Shown: piece by piece, positions 18,356 to 26,757 of the stretch
How positions within the stretch are numbered: the first letter of the stretch is position 1
Layout: the number at the start of each line of letters is the position of its first letter
NCBI RefSeq assembly: GCF_900110105.1
Contig: NZ_FOCL01000002.1
Span: 885,620 to 949,619, forward strand
Direction of reading: 5' to 3'
DNA from: Mucilaginibacter gossypiicola
GTDB lineage: Bacteria; Bacteroidota; Bacteroidia; Sphingobacteriales; Sphingobacteriaceae
DNA length: 64,000 bases
The notes under the pieces: model-generated
What the model saw: the letters and a program-made list of their open reading frames with translations, nothing else
What the model was told of the DNA's origin: nothing
Databases searched by the model: none
Translations under genes and position numbers: made by a program

Positions 18356-18470
18356 GATTTTTAGGCGATATAAGCGATTTTTATGTTTTTATAACAAGTA
18401 CTATCAAAAATTGAAAATAATCGATTTAAGAGGATATTTTATAAATCCTTAATTATCAGTAATTTATGAA

Positions 18471-20333
18471 TTATCTTGACACATGAACCATTAAAACAGA
18501 GATATCCGACGGTGAAACGCCCGAAATTCGTGATGCCTGGCCCAAAGTGCGTGGTTTTATCCTCATCAGTTTTTCACGCGCTTCTTTTGAAAGTGATACC
18601 AAAGTGTGATAATCAAAATTTGGATTGATCTCACGGTCTTCCATTTTTTTCATGCGGTCAACAATCTCCATCTCCTTGATGAAATAACTCTCATATTTGA
18701 TTTTTATTTCAGCCTGCTCAATAGTTTCTTTATCATAGGCAGAGAGTAACTCGGCTAAAGGAGCGTCTGCTTTTTTAAGGTCTTCAAAAGTAACCTGTGG
18801 CCTGCTCAATAAATTAAACAGCTTGTTGCTTTGGGTGAGTGCGCTTGTACCTAATTCTTCTAACAGGCTGTTTACTGTTGATGGATCGATGGATTTACTT
18901 TTGGTATAAGCTACAATATCATCCGAGTTTTTCACTTTCTGATTTACTTTTTCCAAACGCTCATCGCTAATCAATCCCAGCTCATGCCCCATAGGAGAGA
19001 GTCTGATATCGGCATTATCCTGACGTAATAACAGGCGGTGCTCGGCTCTTGAAGTGAACATACGGTAAGGCTCTTCGGTACCTTTAGTAACCAGGTCGTC
19101 TATCAAAACACCTATATATGATTCTGATCTCTTCAAAATCAATTCGTGTTTATCGTTGATTTTTTGGTGCGCATTGATGCCTGCAATGAAGCCTTGTGAG
19201 GCTGCTTCCTCGTAACCGGTAGTACCGTTGATCTGCCCGGCAAAATACAGGTTACTGATCTGTTTGGTTTCTAAAGTTAAACCCAATTGTGTAGGGGGGA
19301 AGAAATCGTACTCAATGGCGTAACCTGGTCTAAACATTTTAGCGTTCTCAAATCCGGGTATTTTGGTGAGCGCTTTGTATTGTACATCTTCTGGCAGGGA
19401 GGTAGAGAAACCATTTACATAGATCTCAACGGTGTTCAATCCTTCGGGTTCAACAAAAATCTGGTGACGGTCGCGCTCAGCAAAGCGGTTGATCTTATCC
19501 TCAATTGAAGGGCAATAACGCGGACCTAAACCTTTAATCCTACCAGTAAACATTGGCGATTTTTCGAAACCTTCTTTCAATGTTTCGTGTACATCGGTAT
19601 TGGTATAGGTGATCCAGCAGCAGCGTTGTTCTTCTATAAAAGGTACATCTGTAAAAGAGAATTTACCTCTTACTGGGTCGCCCCATTGCTCTTCCATTAA
19701 GCTATAATTAAGACTGCGTCCATCCACACGGGGTGGGGTACCGGTCTTCATCCTGCCTGCTTCAAAGCCTAATTCAACCAGTTGTTCGGTTAAACCTGTG
19801 GCTGCTTTTTCACCTGTACGACCTCCGCCAAATCTTTTTTCGCCGATATGGATCACTCCATTTAGGAAAGTTCCGTTGGTAAGCACTACAGCATCTGCTT
19901 CAATTTCGATACCTATAGAAGTACGCACACCTGCAATGGTGTTGTTTTTTACTATTAGGGAAGTAACAGTATCCTGCCAAAAATCAACATTAGGAGTTGC
20001 CTCTAATGCTAAACGCCACTCTTCTGCAAACCTCATACGATCGCTTTGAGCTCGTGGGCTCCACATAGCAGGGCCTTTCGACTGGTTAAGCATCCTGAAT
20101 TGGATAGATGTTTTATCCGTTATAATGCCCGAATATCCACCTAAAGCATCTACCTCACGCACTATTTGTCCCTTGGCAACACCGCCCATTGCGGGGTTAC
20201 AGCTCATCTGTGCAATGGTGCCCATATTCATGGTTATCAGTAAAACTGACGAACCTAAGTTAGCAGCGGCAGCAGCAGCTTCACAGCCTGCGTGCCCGGC
20301 ACCTACTACTATTACATTATATTTCCTAAACAT
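18471..20333 (-). CDS. mnmG: tRNA uridine-5-carboxymethylaminomethyl modification enzyme MnmG (GidA)
   Basis: The FAD site is seen at the start ([20 protein letters not shown]). Other marks are [58 protein letters not shown] and the C-terminal [23 protein letters not shown] block. With MnmE it installs cmnm5 on the wobble uridine of several tRNAs. Length (620) is normal. The upstream sequence on the minus strand carries an unusually good Shine-Dalgarno (AAGGAGGA) beside a parS-type palindrome at 20346-20359. Confidence 0.97.
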   Translation of the reverse strand: MFRKYNVIVVGAGHAGCEAAAAAANLGSSVLLITMNMGTIAQMSCNPAMGGVAKGQIVREVDALGGYSGIITDKTSIQFRMLNQSKGPAMWSPRAQSDRMRFAEEWRLALEATPNVDFWQDTVTSLIVKNNTIAGVRTSIGIEIEADAVVLTNGTFLNGVIHIGEKRFGGGRTGEKAATGLTEQLVELGFEAGRMKTGTPPRVDGRSLNYSLMEEQWGDPVRGKFSFTDVPFIEEQRCCWITYTNTDVHETLKEGFEKSPMFTGRIKGLGPRYCPSIEDKINRFAERDRHQIFVEPEGLNTVEIYVNGFSTSLPEDVQYKALTKIPGFENAKMFRPGYAIEYDFFPPTQLGLTLETKQISNLYFAGQINGTTGYEEAASQGFIAGINAHQKINDKHELILKRSESYIGVLIDDLVTKGTEEPYRMFTSRAEHRLLLRQDNADIRLSPMGHELGLISDERLEKVNQKVKNSDDIVAYTKSKSIDPSTVNSLLEELGTSALTQSNKLFNLLSRPQVTFEDLKKADAPLAELLSAYDKETIEQAEIKIKYESYFIKEMEIVDRMKKMEDREINPNFDYHTLVSLSKEAREKLMRIKPRTLGQASRISGVSPSDISVLMVHVSR

Positions 20334-20345
20334 TTTATCCTCCTT

Positions 20346-20359
20346 GTTCCACGTGGAAC
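20346..20359. promoter_or_regulatory. parS-like palindrome, site 1
   Basis: GTTCCACGTGGAAC is a perfect 14-bp palindrome identical to the core of the ParB site known from several bacteria. It lies 12 bp upstream of the mnmG ATG. Confidence 0.8.
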
Positions 20360-20444
20360 GTATCGTTTGTAAGTCTTGAGTCGGGAGTTTGGAGTTATAA
20401 GTCTGTTTATATTTTTGACTCAGAACTTAGAACTTTTGACTTTA

Positions 20445-20470
20445 ATAAACGTTCCACGTGGAACGTTTAT
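20445..20470. promoter_or_regulatory. parS-like palindrome, site 2 (extended 26-bp palindrome)
   Basis: The same 14-mer at 20451-20464 is extended by ATAAAC and GTTTAT into a perfect 26-bp palindrome. It lies in the gap between mnmG and the small membrane gene. Confidence 0.8.
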
Positions 20471-20553
20471 GTTATATTATATATCAGAATTTTGAATGAA
20501 GACCTTAAGCGTATGGCTTAGTTCTTCAAACTTAAACTACAAAATTACCTCAT

Positions 20554-20799
20554 CTAAGCAGATGTTCCACGTGGAACCCTGAATAATGATATTAAAGCTA
20601 CAATTGCCCAGATGCTCTCTAATACCACAAAAGGGTAGAAGCTGATCATATACGAAGCATAGCCGCAAGTGCCTGCTCCTATGAAATTCATTAAGCTGTA
20701 AAGCTTGCTCTGGGCTGATAATTTACCTGCTAAATTCAATAAGAATGCAATTAAAAGGATGATTACACCCGTTGTAGCTATGATATCTGATGTTTTCAT
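20554..20799 (-). CDS. CBU_0592-like small membrane protein
   Basis: The start at 20799 (MKTSDIIATTGVIILLIAFL) overlaps the stop of the ABC-F gene by one base (TAATG), so translation is probably coupled. The 81-residue protein has about three membrane helices and the family pattern LAGKLSAQSKLYSLMNFIGA then VVLESIWAIVALISLFR. The function is unknown. Its last codons (VPRGTSA) are written across parS-like site 3, so the C-terminal sequence is constrained by the DNA site. Confidence 0.75.
   Translation of the reverse strand: MKTSDIIATTGVIILLIAFLLNLAGKLSAQSKLYSLMNFIGAGTCGYASYMISFYPFVVLESIWAIVALISLFRVPRGTSA
20564..20577. promoter_or_regulatory. parS-like palindrome, site 3 (inside a coding 3' end)
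   Basis: This is the third exact GTTCCACGTGGAAC, 14 codons or fewer from the stop of the small membrane gene. Spacing to site 2 is 113 bp and from site 2 to site 1 is 105 bp. Confidence 0.8.
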
Positions 20800-22664
20800 T
20801 ATCCTTCGTTTAATTCGGTTAATTCCATCCAACGGGCACTTTTGTCGTCCAATTGCTTGTTTAAAAGCTCTATTTGCTTTAATATTTCATCAAGCTTTTT
20901 TGGGTCAATGCCTACTGTGTCTAATTGCGCAGTTTTATCCTTTATGCTTGCCTCAATAGTGTTGATCTCGCCTTCAATGTTTTCTAATTCCTTTGATTCT
21001 TTAAAGCTTAGTTTGCTTTTTTTAGCTGCGGGAGTTTGTGTTTGGACTACAGGAGCGGGCTTTTTAGCTTGTTGCTTGGCTTCTTCCAGTTCGAGCCTGT
21101 ATGATGAGTAGTTGCCATTAAAGATGCGTACGTGGCCTTTCTCTTCCATGATGAAAAGCTGGTCGGTAAGCTTATCCAGTAAATACCTGTCGTGCGATAC
21201 CATCATTAATACACCACCGTAGTTGGTTAAAAACTCTTCCAATACGTTTAGTGTATCAATATCCAGATCATTGGTAGGCTCATCCAGTATCAGGAAGTTG
21301 GGGTTCTTCATCAGGATGCTCATTAATTGTAAACGTTTCTTTTCGCCACCGCTTAGCTTTGATATAAAACCATATTGCTTGGCAGGAGGGAAGAGGAACA
21401 AGGTAAGCAACGCAGAGGCCGAAATGGTTTTACCGTCGGCCATGGTAATGAACTCTGCAACATTCTTTACAATATCAATAACACGTTCATCATCTTTAAA
21501 AGTGATCCCTGCCTGGTGAAAATACCCTATTACAGTAGTTTCTCCTTTAACTACGCTTCCTTTATCAGGTTGCAAAGCACCTGTAATGATATTTAACAGG
21601 GTTGATTTACCGCTACCGTTTTTACCGGCTAAGCCAATCCTATCACCTTTTTTAAATATATAGCTGAAGTTATTGATGTAAGTATTGCCATTAAATGATT
21701 TATAAAGATGTTCCATCTCCATGATCTTGTTGCCCTGGCGTGCTGTTTTAACGCTTAGCTCAACTTTATCGCGAATACCGCCGTTCTTGGTTTTCTCTTC
21801 CAGGTCATAATAGGCATCAATACGTGCTTTTGATTTGGTACCACGCGCCTGGGGTTGGCGGCGCATCCATTCCAGCTCTTTCCTTAGCAGGTTTGAGTTT
21901 TTCTGAAATGCTGCCTCGTCCGCTGCTTCGCGTTCTGCTTTCTTTTCAAGATAGTAACCATAGCTGCCATTATAAGGCTGGATCTTGCCACGGTCAATCT
22001 CTAATATCTCGTTACATACATTATCCAGGAAATACCTGTCGTGTGTAACCATCAAAATGGTTTTGTTGCCTTCGGTCAATAATTTCTCCAGCCATTCAAT
22101 GGTATCAATATCCAGGTGGTTGGTTGGCTCATCCAGTATATAAACTTCCGGGTCTTCAATAAGGAGCTTAGCCAAAGCCAAACGTTTCTTTTGCCCACCA
22201 GATAGGGTAGTGATATGCTGATTTAAATGGTGGATATCTAAGCGGCCTAAAATGGTTTTTATCTTGTATTCATATTCCCAGGCATCAACCTCACTCATTT
22301 CTTCCATTACCTTTTCAATGGCCTTGGTGTTTTCAGGATCGTTCTCCATCAGTTCCTCGTACCTGCGGATCAGCTGCTGTTGCACATCATCGGCATGGAA
22401 AATATAATCGCTGATGGTAACCGCATTTTTAAAGTTAGGATCCTGCTCCAGGTAACCCATGTTAAGGTCACGGGCCTGCACTACTTTGCCTTCGGTAGGT
22501 TTTATAGTACCGCCTAATATTTTTAGAAGGGTAGATTTGCCGGCACCGTTAACGCCTACAAGCGCAACCTTGCGGCCGCGGTTAATACCTATGGTTACAT
22601 TTTTAAATAACCAGTTGTCATGAAATTGATGGCCAAGGTTCTCGGCAGAAAGATAAGTACTCAC
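20799..22664 (-). CDS. ABC-F family ATPase (Uup-like)
   Basis: Two ABC domains are in tandem on one chain without membrane helices. Walker A is VALVGVNGAGKSTLLKIL then GLAGKNGSGKSTLLNIITG. Signatures are TLSGGQKKRLALAKLLI and KLSGGEKKRLQLMSILM. Walker B is VYILDEPTNHLDIDT and FLILDEPTNDLDIDT. The linker is EKKAEREAADEAAFQ, and the C-terminus is a coiled coil, as in Uup. ABC-F proteins act on ribosomes, and Uup is also linked to precise transposon excision. The start overlaps the oxidoreductase stop by 4 bp. Confidence 0.93.
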   Translation of the reverse strand: MSTYLSAENLGHQFHDNWLFKNVTIGINRGRKVALVGVNGAGKSTLLKILGGTIKPTEGKVVQARDLNMGYLEQDPNFKNAVTISDYIFHADDVQQQLIRRYEELMENDPENTKAIEKVMEEMSEVDAWEYEYKIKTILGRLDIHHLNQHITTLSGGQKKRLALAKLLIEDPEVYILDEPTNHLDIDTIEWLEKLLTEGNKTILMVTHDRYFLDNVCNEILEIDRGKIQPYNGSYGYYLEKKAEREAADEAAFQKNSNLLRKELEWMRRQPQARGTKSKARIDAYYDLEEKTKNGGIRDKVELSVKTARQGNKIMEMEHLYKSFNGNTYINNFSYIFKKGDRIGLAGKNGSGKSTLLNIITGALQPDKGSVVKGETTVIGYFHQAGITFKDDERVIDIVKNVAEFITMADGKTISASALLTLFLFPPAKQYGFISKLSGGEKKRLQLMSILMKNPNFLILDEPTNDLDIDTLNVLEEFLTNYGGVLMMVSHDRYLLDKLTDQLFIMEEKGHVRIFNGNYSSYRLELEEAKQQAKKPAPVVQTQTPAAKKSKLSFKESKELENIEGEINTIEASIKDKTAQLDTVGIDPKKLDEILKQIELLNKQLDDKSARWMELTELNEG

Positions 22665-23317
22665 GATAGTTGTTTTATTTTATCCGACTCGTATATAAAT
22701 ACACCGGTCGCGTTTTTTATTGATTGTTGATACATGGCCATGGCAACGGTTGAGGCCTCAATGCTTTGGTATTTTTTCCATCCTCCAAAAAGCAATGGAT
22801 TAATAATTTTCATTAAGCCATTTACAAACTTTTCCATTGGTCTGCTTTCCTGCCTGTCGCCCACTAAAAAGGATGGCCTGTAAATATGAACGGCGGGTAT
22901 TCCCGTTGCCGTAACATCGGCTTCGGTTTCTCCTTTAGTTTTGGTATAGAAATTAACGCCATTTATGTCGGCTCCAATTGAGGATACCAAATGATATTGT
23001 TCGAGCCCGTTTTGCTTAGCCAATTGTGCCAGTAATAACGGATAATCATGATCTATCTTGCGATAAACGGTCAAATCAGGCGTTTTCTTTTTAGTTGATC
23101 CTAAGCAGCAGAACAAAGCATGGCCATTCAGCTCATTTTTGTATGTTTCGGGCTGTTCAAAGTCAATAACAAGCTGCTTCAATTTATGATGCTGTAGTGG
23201 CAGATTTTTCCTGACCAGGATTAAAACTTCATCATAATAGGCTTGTTCCAATAAAATTTGCAGAAGTTGACTGCCAATAAGTCCGCTTGAGCCTGCAATC
23301 ACAGCTTTTTTTGCCAT
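22661..23317 (-). CDS. NAD(P)-binding oxidoreductase, HTATIP2/atypical SDR-like
   Basis: A Rossmann N-terminus (AVIAGSSGLIGSQLLQILLE) is followed by ALFCCLGSTKKKTPD and YHLVSSIGADINGVNFYTKT with a Y-x-x-x-K-like set, then IYRPSFLVGDRQESRP. This matches the TIP30/HTATIP2-like atypical short-chain dehydrogenases of about 215 residues. The substrate is unknown. It is divergent from pirin across an 82-bp gap that contains a TGTTTAAACATATA palindrome, so both may respond to one regulator. Confidence 0.85.
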   Translation of the reverse strand: MAKKAVIAGSSGLIGSQLLQILLEQAYYDEVLILVRKNLPLQHHKLKQLVIDFEQPETYKNELNGHALFCCLGSTKKKTPDLTVYRKIDHDYPLLLAQLAKQNGLEQYHLVSSIGADINGVNFYTKTKGETEADVTATGIPAVHIYRPSFLVGDRQESRPMEKFVNGLMKIINPLLFGGWKKYQSIEASTVAMAMYQQSIKNATGVFIYESDKIKQLS

Positions 23318-23373
23318 TACTTATTGATTTTCCGCAAAAATACGCATAATTAAATTGTGGAATAAATATTGTG

Positions 23374-23387
23374 TGTTTAAACATATA
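23374..23387. promoter_or_regulatory. TGTTTAAACA operator-like palindrome before pirin
   Basis: TGTTTAAACATATA lies 12 bp upstream of the pirin ATG and in the shared promoter gap with the divergent oxidoreductase. The same 14-mer occurs in the promoter of the nitroreductase at 45062-45075. Confidence 0.5.
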
Positions 23388-23399
23388 ATTTAAAAGAGC

Positions 23400-24110
23400 A
23401 TGAAAACAATATTTTATCCCGAAGCAGAACGTGGACATAACGATATAGGCTGGTTAAAAGCAAACTTCTCGTTCAGCTTTGCATCCTATTATAATCCGGA
23501 GAAAATGAATTTCGGTGCGTTGCGTGTATTGAATGATGATATCATAGCCGCCGGCCGTGGCTTTGGCAGTCATCCGCACGATAATATGGAAATTATCACC
23601 ATTCCTTTAAAAGGAGGTTTGGAGCATAAAGATAGCATGGGCAATACCGGGGTCATAAATGCGGGAGAGGTGCAGGTGATGTCGGCAGGTACAGGTGTAT
23701 ATCATTCAGAATATAATGCATCGCATAAAGAGGCTGCCAATACTTTACAGATCTGGCTTTTCCCTAAAGAAAGAAATATCCAGCCGCGTTACGATCAGAT
23801 GAATTTTAAAGACCGTTTTAAATTGAATGAGCTAACTACCTTGATCTCGCCGCAAAAAAGTGAAGACACGCTTTGGATCAACCAGGACGCGACCTTTTCG
23901 ATGGGCGAATTTGAAGCAGGGCAAACTATCAACTATGATATTAAAACCCAGGGCAATGGTGCTTATGTTTTTGTGCTGGATGGTGTGGTTAAAATAAACA
24001 GCCAGGTTTTAAACAAAAAAGATGCGCTGGGCGTTTATGATACAAGTTCACTTACAATTATAACCGAAGAGCCATCCCGTTTCCTGATCATTGACGTACC
24101 AATGTCATAA
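23400..24110 (+). CDS. Pirin family protein (YhhW-like, quercetinase-type bicupin)
   Basis: The cupin metal site is visible in FGSHPHDNMEIITIPLKGG and HKDSMGNTGVINAGEVQVMS then GTGVYHSEYN, giving the His/His/His/Glu set of pirins. The rest matches the YhhW group (NTLQIWLFPKERNIQPRYDQ) with a shorter second cupin. These proteins can oxidise flavonols in vitro, and a redox or stress role is often proposed. The natural substrate is not known. Confidence 0.9.
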   Translation: MKTIFYPEAERGHNDIGWLKANFSFSFASYYNPEKMNFGALRVLNDDIIAAGRGFGSHPHDNMEIITIPLKGGLEHKDSMGNTGVINAGEVQVMSAGTGVYHSEYNASHKEAANTLQIWLFPKERNIQPRYDQMNFKDRFKLNELTTLISPQKSEDTLWINQDATFSMGEFEAGQTINYDIKTQGNGAYVFVLDGVVKINSQVLNKKDALGVYDTSSLTIITEEPSRFLIIDVPMS

Positions 24111-24208
24111 ATCAGTATTAGCCTGAATCTATAAAGTGAATATTATTGAAAGTTCAAAAACAATTGAGTGTTGCTTGGTTGTTGTTTACTATTATTTAAG
24201 ATTCACTG

Positions 24209-24988
24209 ATGGAAGCACAGCAGGAACTAAGCGGATGGAGAAAATGGCTTGAAGGCATAGGCGACTATGTAGTGTTCTTCACGCGCTTTTTCCGCAACAT
24301 ATTTACCGGGGGCTTTGAATGGTCGGAGTTTGTAAGGCAATGCTACGAAATAGGTTATCGGTCCATGATGCTGGTGGGTATTACCTCCTTTATCATGGGC
24401 CTGGTGCTTATTTTGCAGCTCAGGCCATCGCTCATCTCGCTTGGTGCCGAAAGCATGTTGCCTAAAACACTGTCGGTTGCACTTATCCGCGAAATAGGGC
24501 CGGTGATCACTGCTATCATTTGCGCCGGTAAAATAGCGTCAAGCATTGGGGCCGAGTTGGGCAGTATGAAAGTGACCGAGCAGATTGATGCTATGGAGGT
24601 ATCGGGTGCCAACCCCATTCAATACCTGGTGGTGACGCGCGTATTAGCTACCAGTTTCATGATCCCATTATTGGCCATTATAGGTGATGCCATCGGATTA
24701 TTCGGTGGCTTCCTGGCGCTCAACTTTACCGATAGCATCAGTTTTTCTCTTTACTTCAATAAATGTATTGCCTCTCTTGATTTTACCGACTTGCTACCTG
24801 CTGTAGCTAAAACTGTGCTTTTTGGCTTTGCGGTTGGTTTTGTGGGATGTTATAAAGGCTATCATTCGGATAAAGGGACTGAAAGTGTAGGTATAGCGGC
24901 TAACTCAGCTGTGGTGACTGCTTCCCTCTGGATCTTCATCATTGATGCTATAGCCGTTCAGATCACCAGTTTGTTATTTTATAAATAA
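24209..24988 (+). CDS. mlaE: MlaE family ABC transporter permease
   Basis: Five to six membrane helices carry the MlaE pattern: GYRSMMLVGITSFIMGLVLI, then LVALIREIGPVITAIICAGKI-like text, AELGSMKVTEQIDAMEVSG and VTRVLATSFMIPLLAIIGDA. It is the inner-membrane permease of a system that moves phospholipids between membranes. It is followed one base later by the ATPase, then MlaD, in a three-gene operon. Confidence 0.93.
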   Translation: MEAQQELSGWRKWLEGIGDYVVFFTRFFRNIFTGGFEWSEFVRQCYEIGYRSMMLVGITSFIMGLVLILQLRPSLISLGAESMLPKTLSVALIREIGPVITAIICAGKIASSIGAELGSMKVTEQIDAMEVSGANPIQYLVVTRVLATSFMIPLLAIIGDAIGLFGGFLALNFTDSISFSLYFNKCIASLDFTDLLPAVAKTVLFGFAVGFVGCYKGYHSDKGTESVGIAANSAVVTASLWIFIIDAIAVQITSLLFYK

Positions 24989-24989
24989 G

Positions 24990-25781
24990 ATGAAAGAAGC
25001 AGACAAACATATCGAAGCTAAAAAAGAAGCGCCTGAACATAAGCCGGAGGTGGTGATACATGCTAAAGGCATAAAAAAATCTTTCGGTAAAAAGAAAGTG
25101 CTTAAAAATATCACTTTCGACCTGAAGAAAGGGGAAAACATTGTTGTGCTGGGTAAATCGGGTCAGGGAAAATCCGTAACTATTCAATGCGTGGTAGGTA
25201 TGTTGCAGCCAGACGGCGGTAAGTTGGAGGTTTTTGGAGAGGATATCACCACGATGAACGATGAAGAGCTGAAACAGCTAAGGATGAAGATAGGATTCCT
25301 TTTTCAGGGTGGGGCATTGTATGATTCTATGACGGTAAGGGATAATCTGGAGTTTCCACTTACCAGGGTGTTGAAGCTGAAAGATCAGAAAGAGATTAAT
25401 AAAAAGGTTGAAGGCGTGTTGGATGCTGTTGGTTTATTAGATGCGATAGATAAAATGCCGTCCGACCTTTCGGGCGGGATGCGAAAAAGGGTAGGCCTGG
25501 CCCGTACACTGATCGTTAACCCTGAGATTATGCTGTATGATGAGCCTACCACCGGGCTTGACCCCATTACCTCCCGCGAGATCAGTGAGCTCATCAATCG
25601 CCTGCAACGCAAATATGAAATATCATCTGTCATCATTACCCACGATATGGAATGCGCCCGTATTACGGCCGACCGCATCCTGGTAATGGATGAGGGTGAA
25701 TATATAGCCGAAGGCTCATACAAAGAGCTCGAAAAATCGGATAATGAAATGGTCAGATCTTTTTTTAACGAACCCGCATGA
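24990..25781 (+). CDS. mlaF: MlaF family ABC transporter ATP-binding protein
   Basis: Walker A is VLGKSGQGKSVTIQCVVGML, the signature LSGGMRKRVGLARTLI, and Walker B MLYDEPTTGLDPITS followed by the switch IITHDMECA. The N-terminus has an extra charged stretch (about 25 residues). It energises lipid transport with MlaE and MlaD. The stop overlaps the mlaD start (ATGA). Confidence 0.94.
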   Translation: MKEADKHIEAKKEAPEHKPEVVIHAKGIKKSFGKKKVLKNITFDLKKGENIVVLGKSGQGKSVTIQCVVGMLQPDGGKLEVFGEDITTMNDEELKQLRMKIGFLFQGGALYDSMTVRDNLEFPLTRVLKLKDQKEINKKVEGVLDAVGLLDAIDKMPSDLSGGMRKRVGLARTLIVNPEIMLYDEPTTGLDPITSREISELINRLQRKYEISSVIITHDMECARITADRILVMDEGEYIAEGSYKELEKSDNEMVRSFFNEPA

Positions 25782-26608
25782 AAACTACATCATCTCAAAA
25801 AATAAGGATAGGCCTGTTTACCTTTTTAGGGTTGGCAGTGCTGTTGGTTGCTATATTTTTAATAGGCAATCAAAAAAGCCTGTTTAATTCTACCTTTCAT
25901 GTTTATGGGCGGTTTAAGAATGTGAGCGGTTTGCAGGTGGGTAATAATGTGCGATTTGCGGGCATTAACGTTGGAGTGGTACAATCTATCAATATCGTAA
26001 CCGATAGTTCGGTACGGGTTGATCTTACACTGAATAAGAGCGTTAAAAAGTTTATCAAGAAAGACTCAAAACTAAGTATAGGCAGCGACGGACTGATGGG
26101 GGATAAGCTGGTAGTGATAGCCCCTGGTGGAATTGTAAGCCACGAAGAGATTGAAGATGGCGGAAAGTTAGGTTCGATAAACCCGGTTGATGTAGACAGG
26201 ATCATCAATAAACTAACCCGTGTGGCTGATAACGCTGAATCATTAACCGAAAATTTGACAGGCATAGTCGCCAAGATCAATAATGGGCAGGGCAGCATTG
26301 GCCGCCTGTTGAACAGCGACAAAATGGCCCGCGACCTGGAAGGTACTGTTAAACAAGCTCAAACTACAATTAAAACAGTTCACAGTACAACCAACACGCT
26401 TAATGAAGACCTTACCGCCGCCCAGCATAACTTTTTGTTAAGGGGTTTCTTCAACAAGAAAAAGAAGCGCGAACAGCAAAGACAGGACAGTATTAAAAAG
26501 GCCCAGGAAAAGATTCAGGAGGATAAAGAGAAAGCAGCCAAAGAAGCTCAGAAACAAAAGGAAAAAGCAGCTAAGGAGGCTGCCGATAAGCAGAAGGATG
26601 ATAATTAA
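25778..26608 (+). CDS. mlaD: MlaD family (MCE domain) lipid-binding protein
   Basis: An N-terminal membrane helix (IRIGLFTFLGLAVLLVAIFL) anchors one MCE domain (GRFKNVSGLQVGNNVRFAGI, then SIGSDGLMGDKLVVIAPG). A helical stretch follows, and then a charged Lys/Glu/Gln tail from about residue 220. The protein forms a periplasmic lipid-binding ring with MlaEF. No outer-membrane MlaA partner is in the window. Confidence 0.92.
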   Translation: MKTTSSQKIRIGLFTFLGLAVLLVAIFLIGNQKSLFNSTFHVYGRFKNVSGLQVGNNVRFAGINVGVVQSINIVTDSSVRVDLTLNKSVKKFIKKDSKLSIGSDGLMGDKLVVIAPGGIVSHEEIEDGGKLGSINPVDVDRIINKLTRVADNAESLTENLTGIVAKINNGQGSIGRLLNSDKMARDLEGTVKQAQTTIKTVHSTTNTLNEDLTAAQHNFLLRGFFNKKKKREQQRQDSIKKAQEKIQEDKEKAAKEAQKQKEKAAKEAADKQKDDN

Positions 26609-26655
26609 CTTTCTTTAAATCAGTGTGTTATGGTTTTATAATAAAATTAAGGTCA

Positions 26656-26744
26656 TGCTGAACTTGTTTCAGCATCTCACTTGCCAGGCCACTTGCTAAG
26701 CAAATCGCCTACTTGTCCTGTGGGGTGCTGAAACAAGTTCAGCA
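26656..26744. repeat. Palindromic repeat with 19-bp perfect arms
   Basis: TGCTGAACTTGTTTCAGCA (26656-26674) is matched exactly by its reverse complement at 26726-26744, with a GTCATGCTGAAC context like other repeats in the window. It separates convergent mlaD and GH97 genes and may act as a bidirectional terminator. Confidence 0.8.
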
Positions 26745-26757
26745 CGACGGAATGGTG

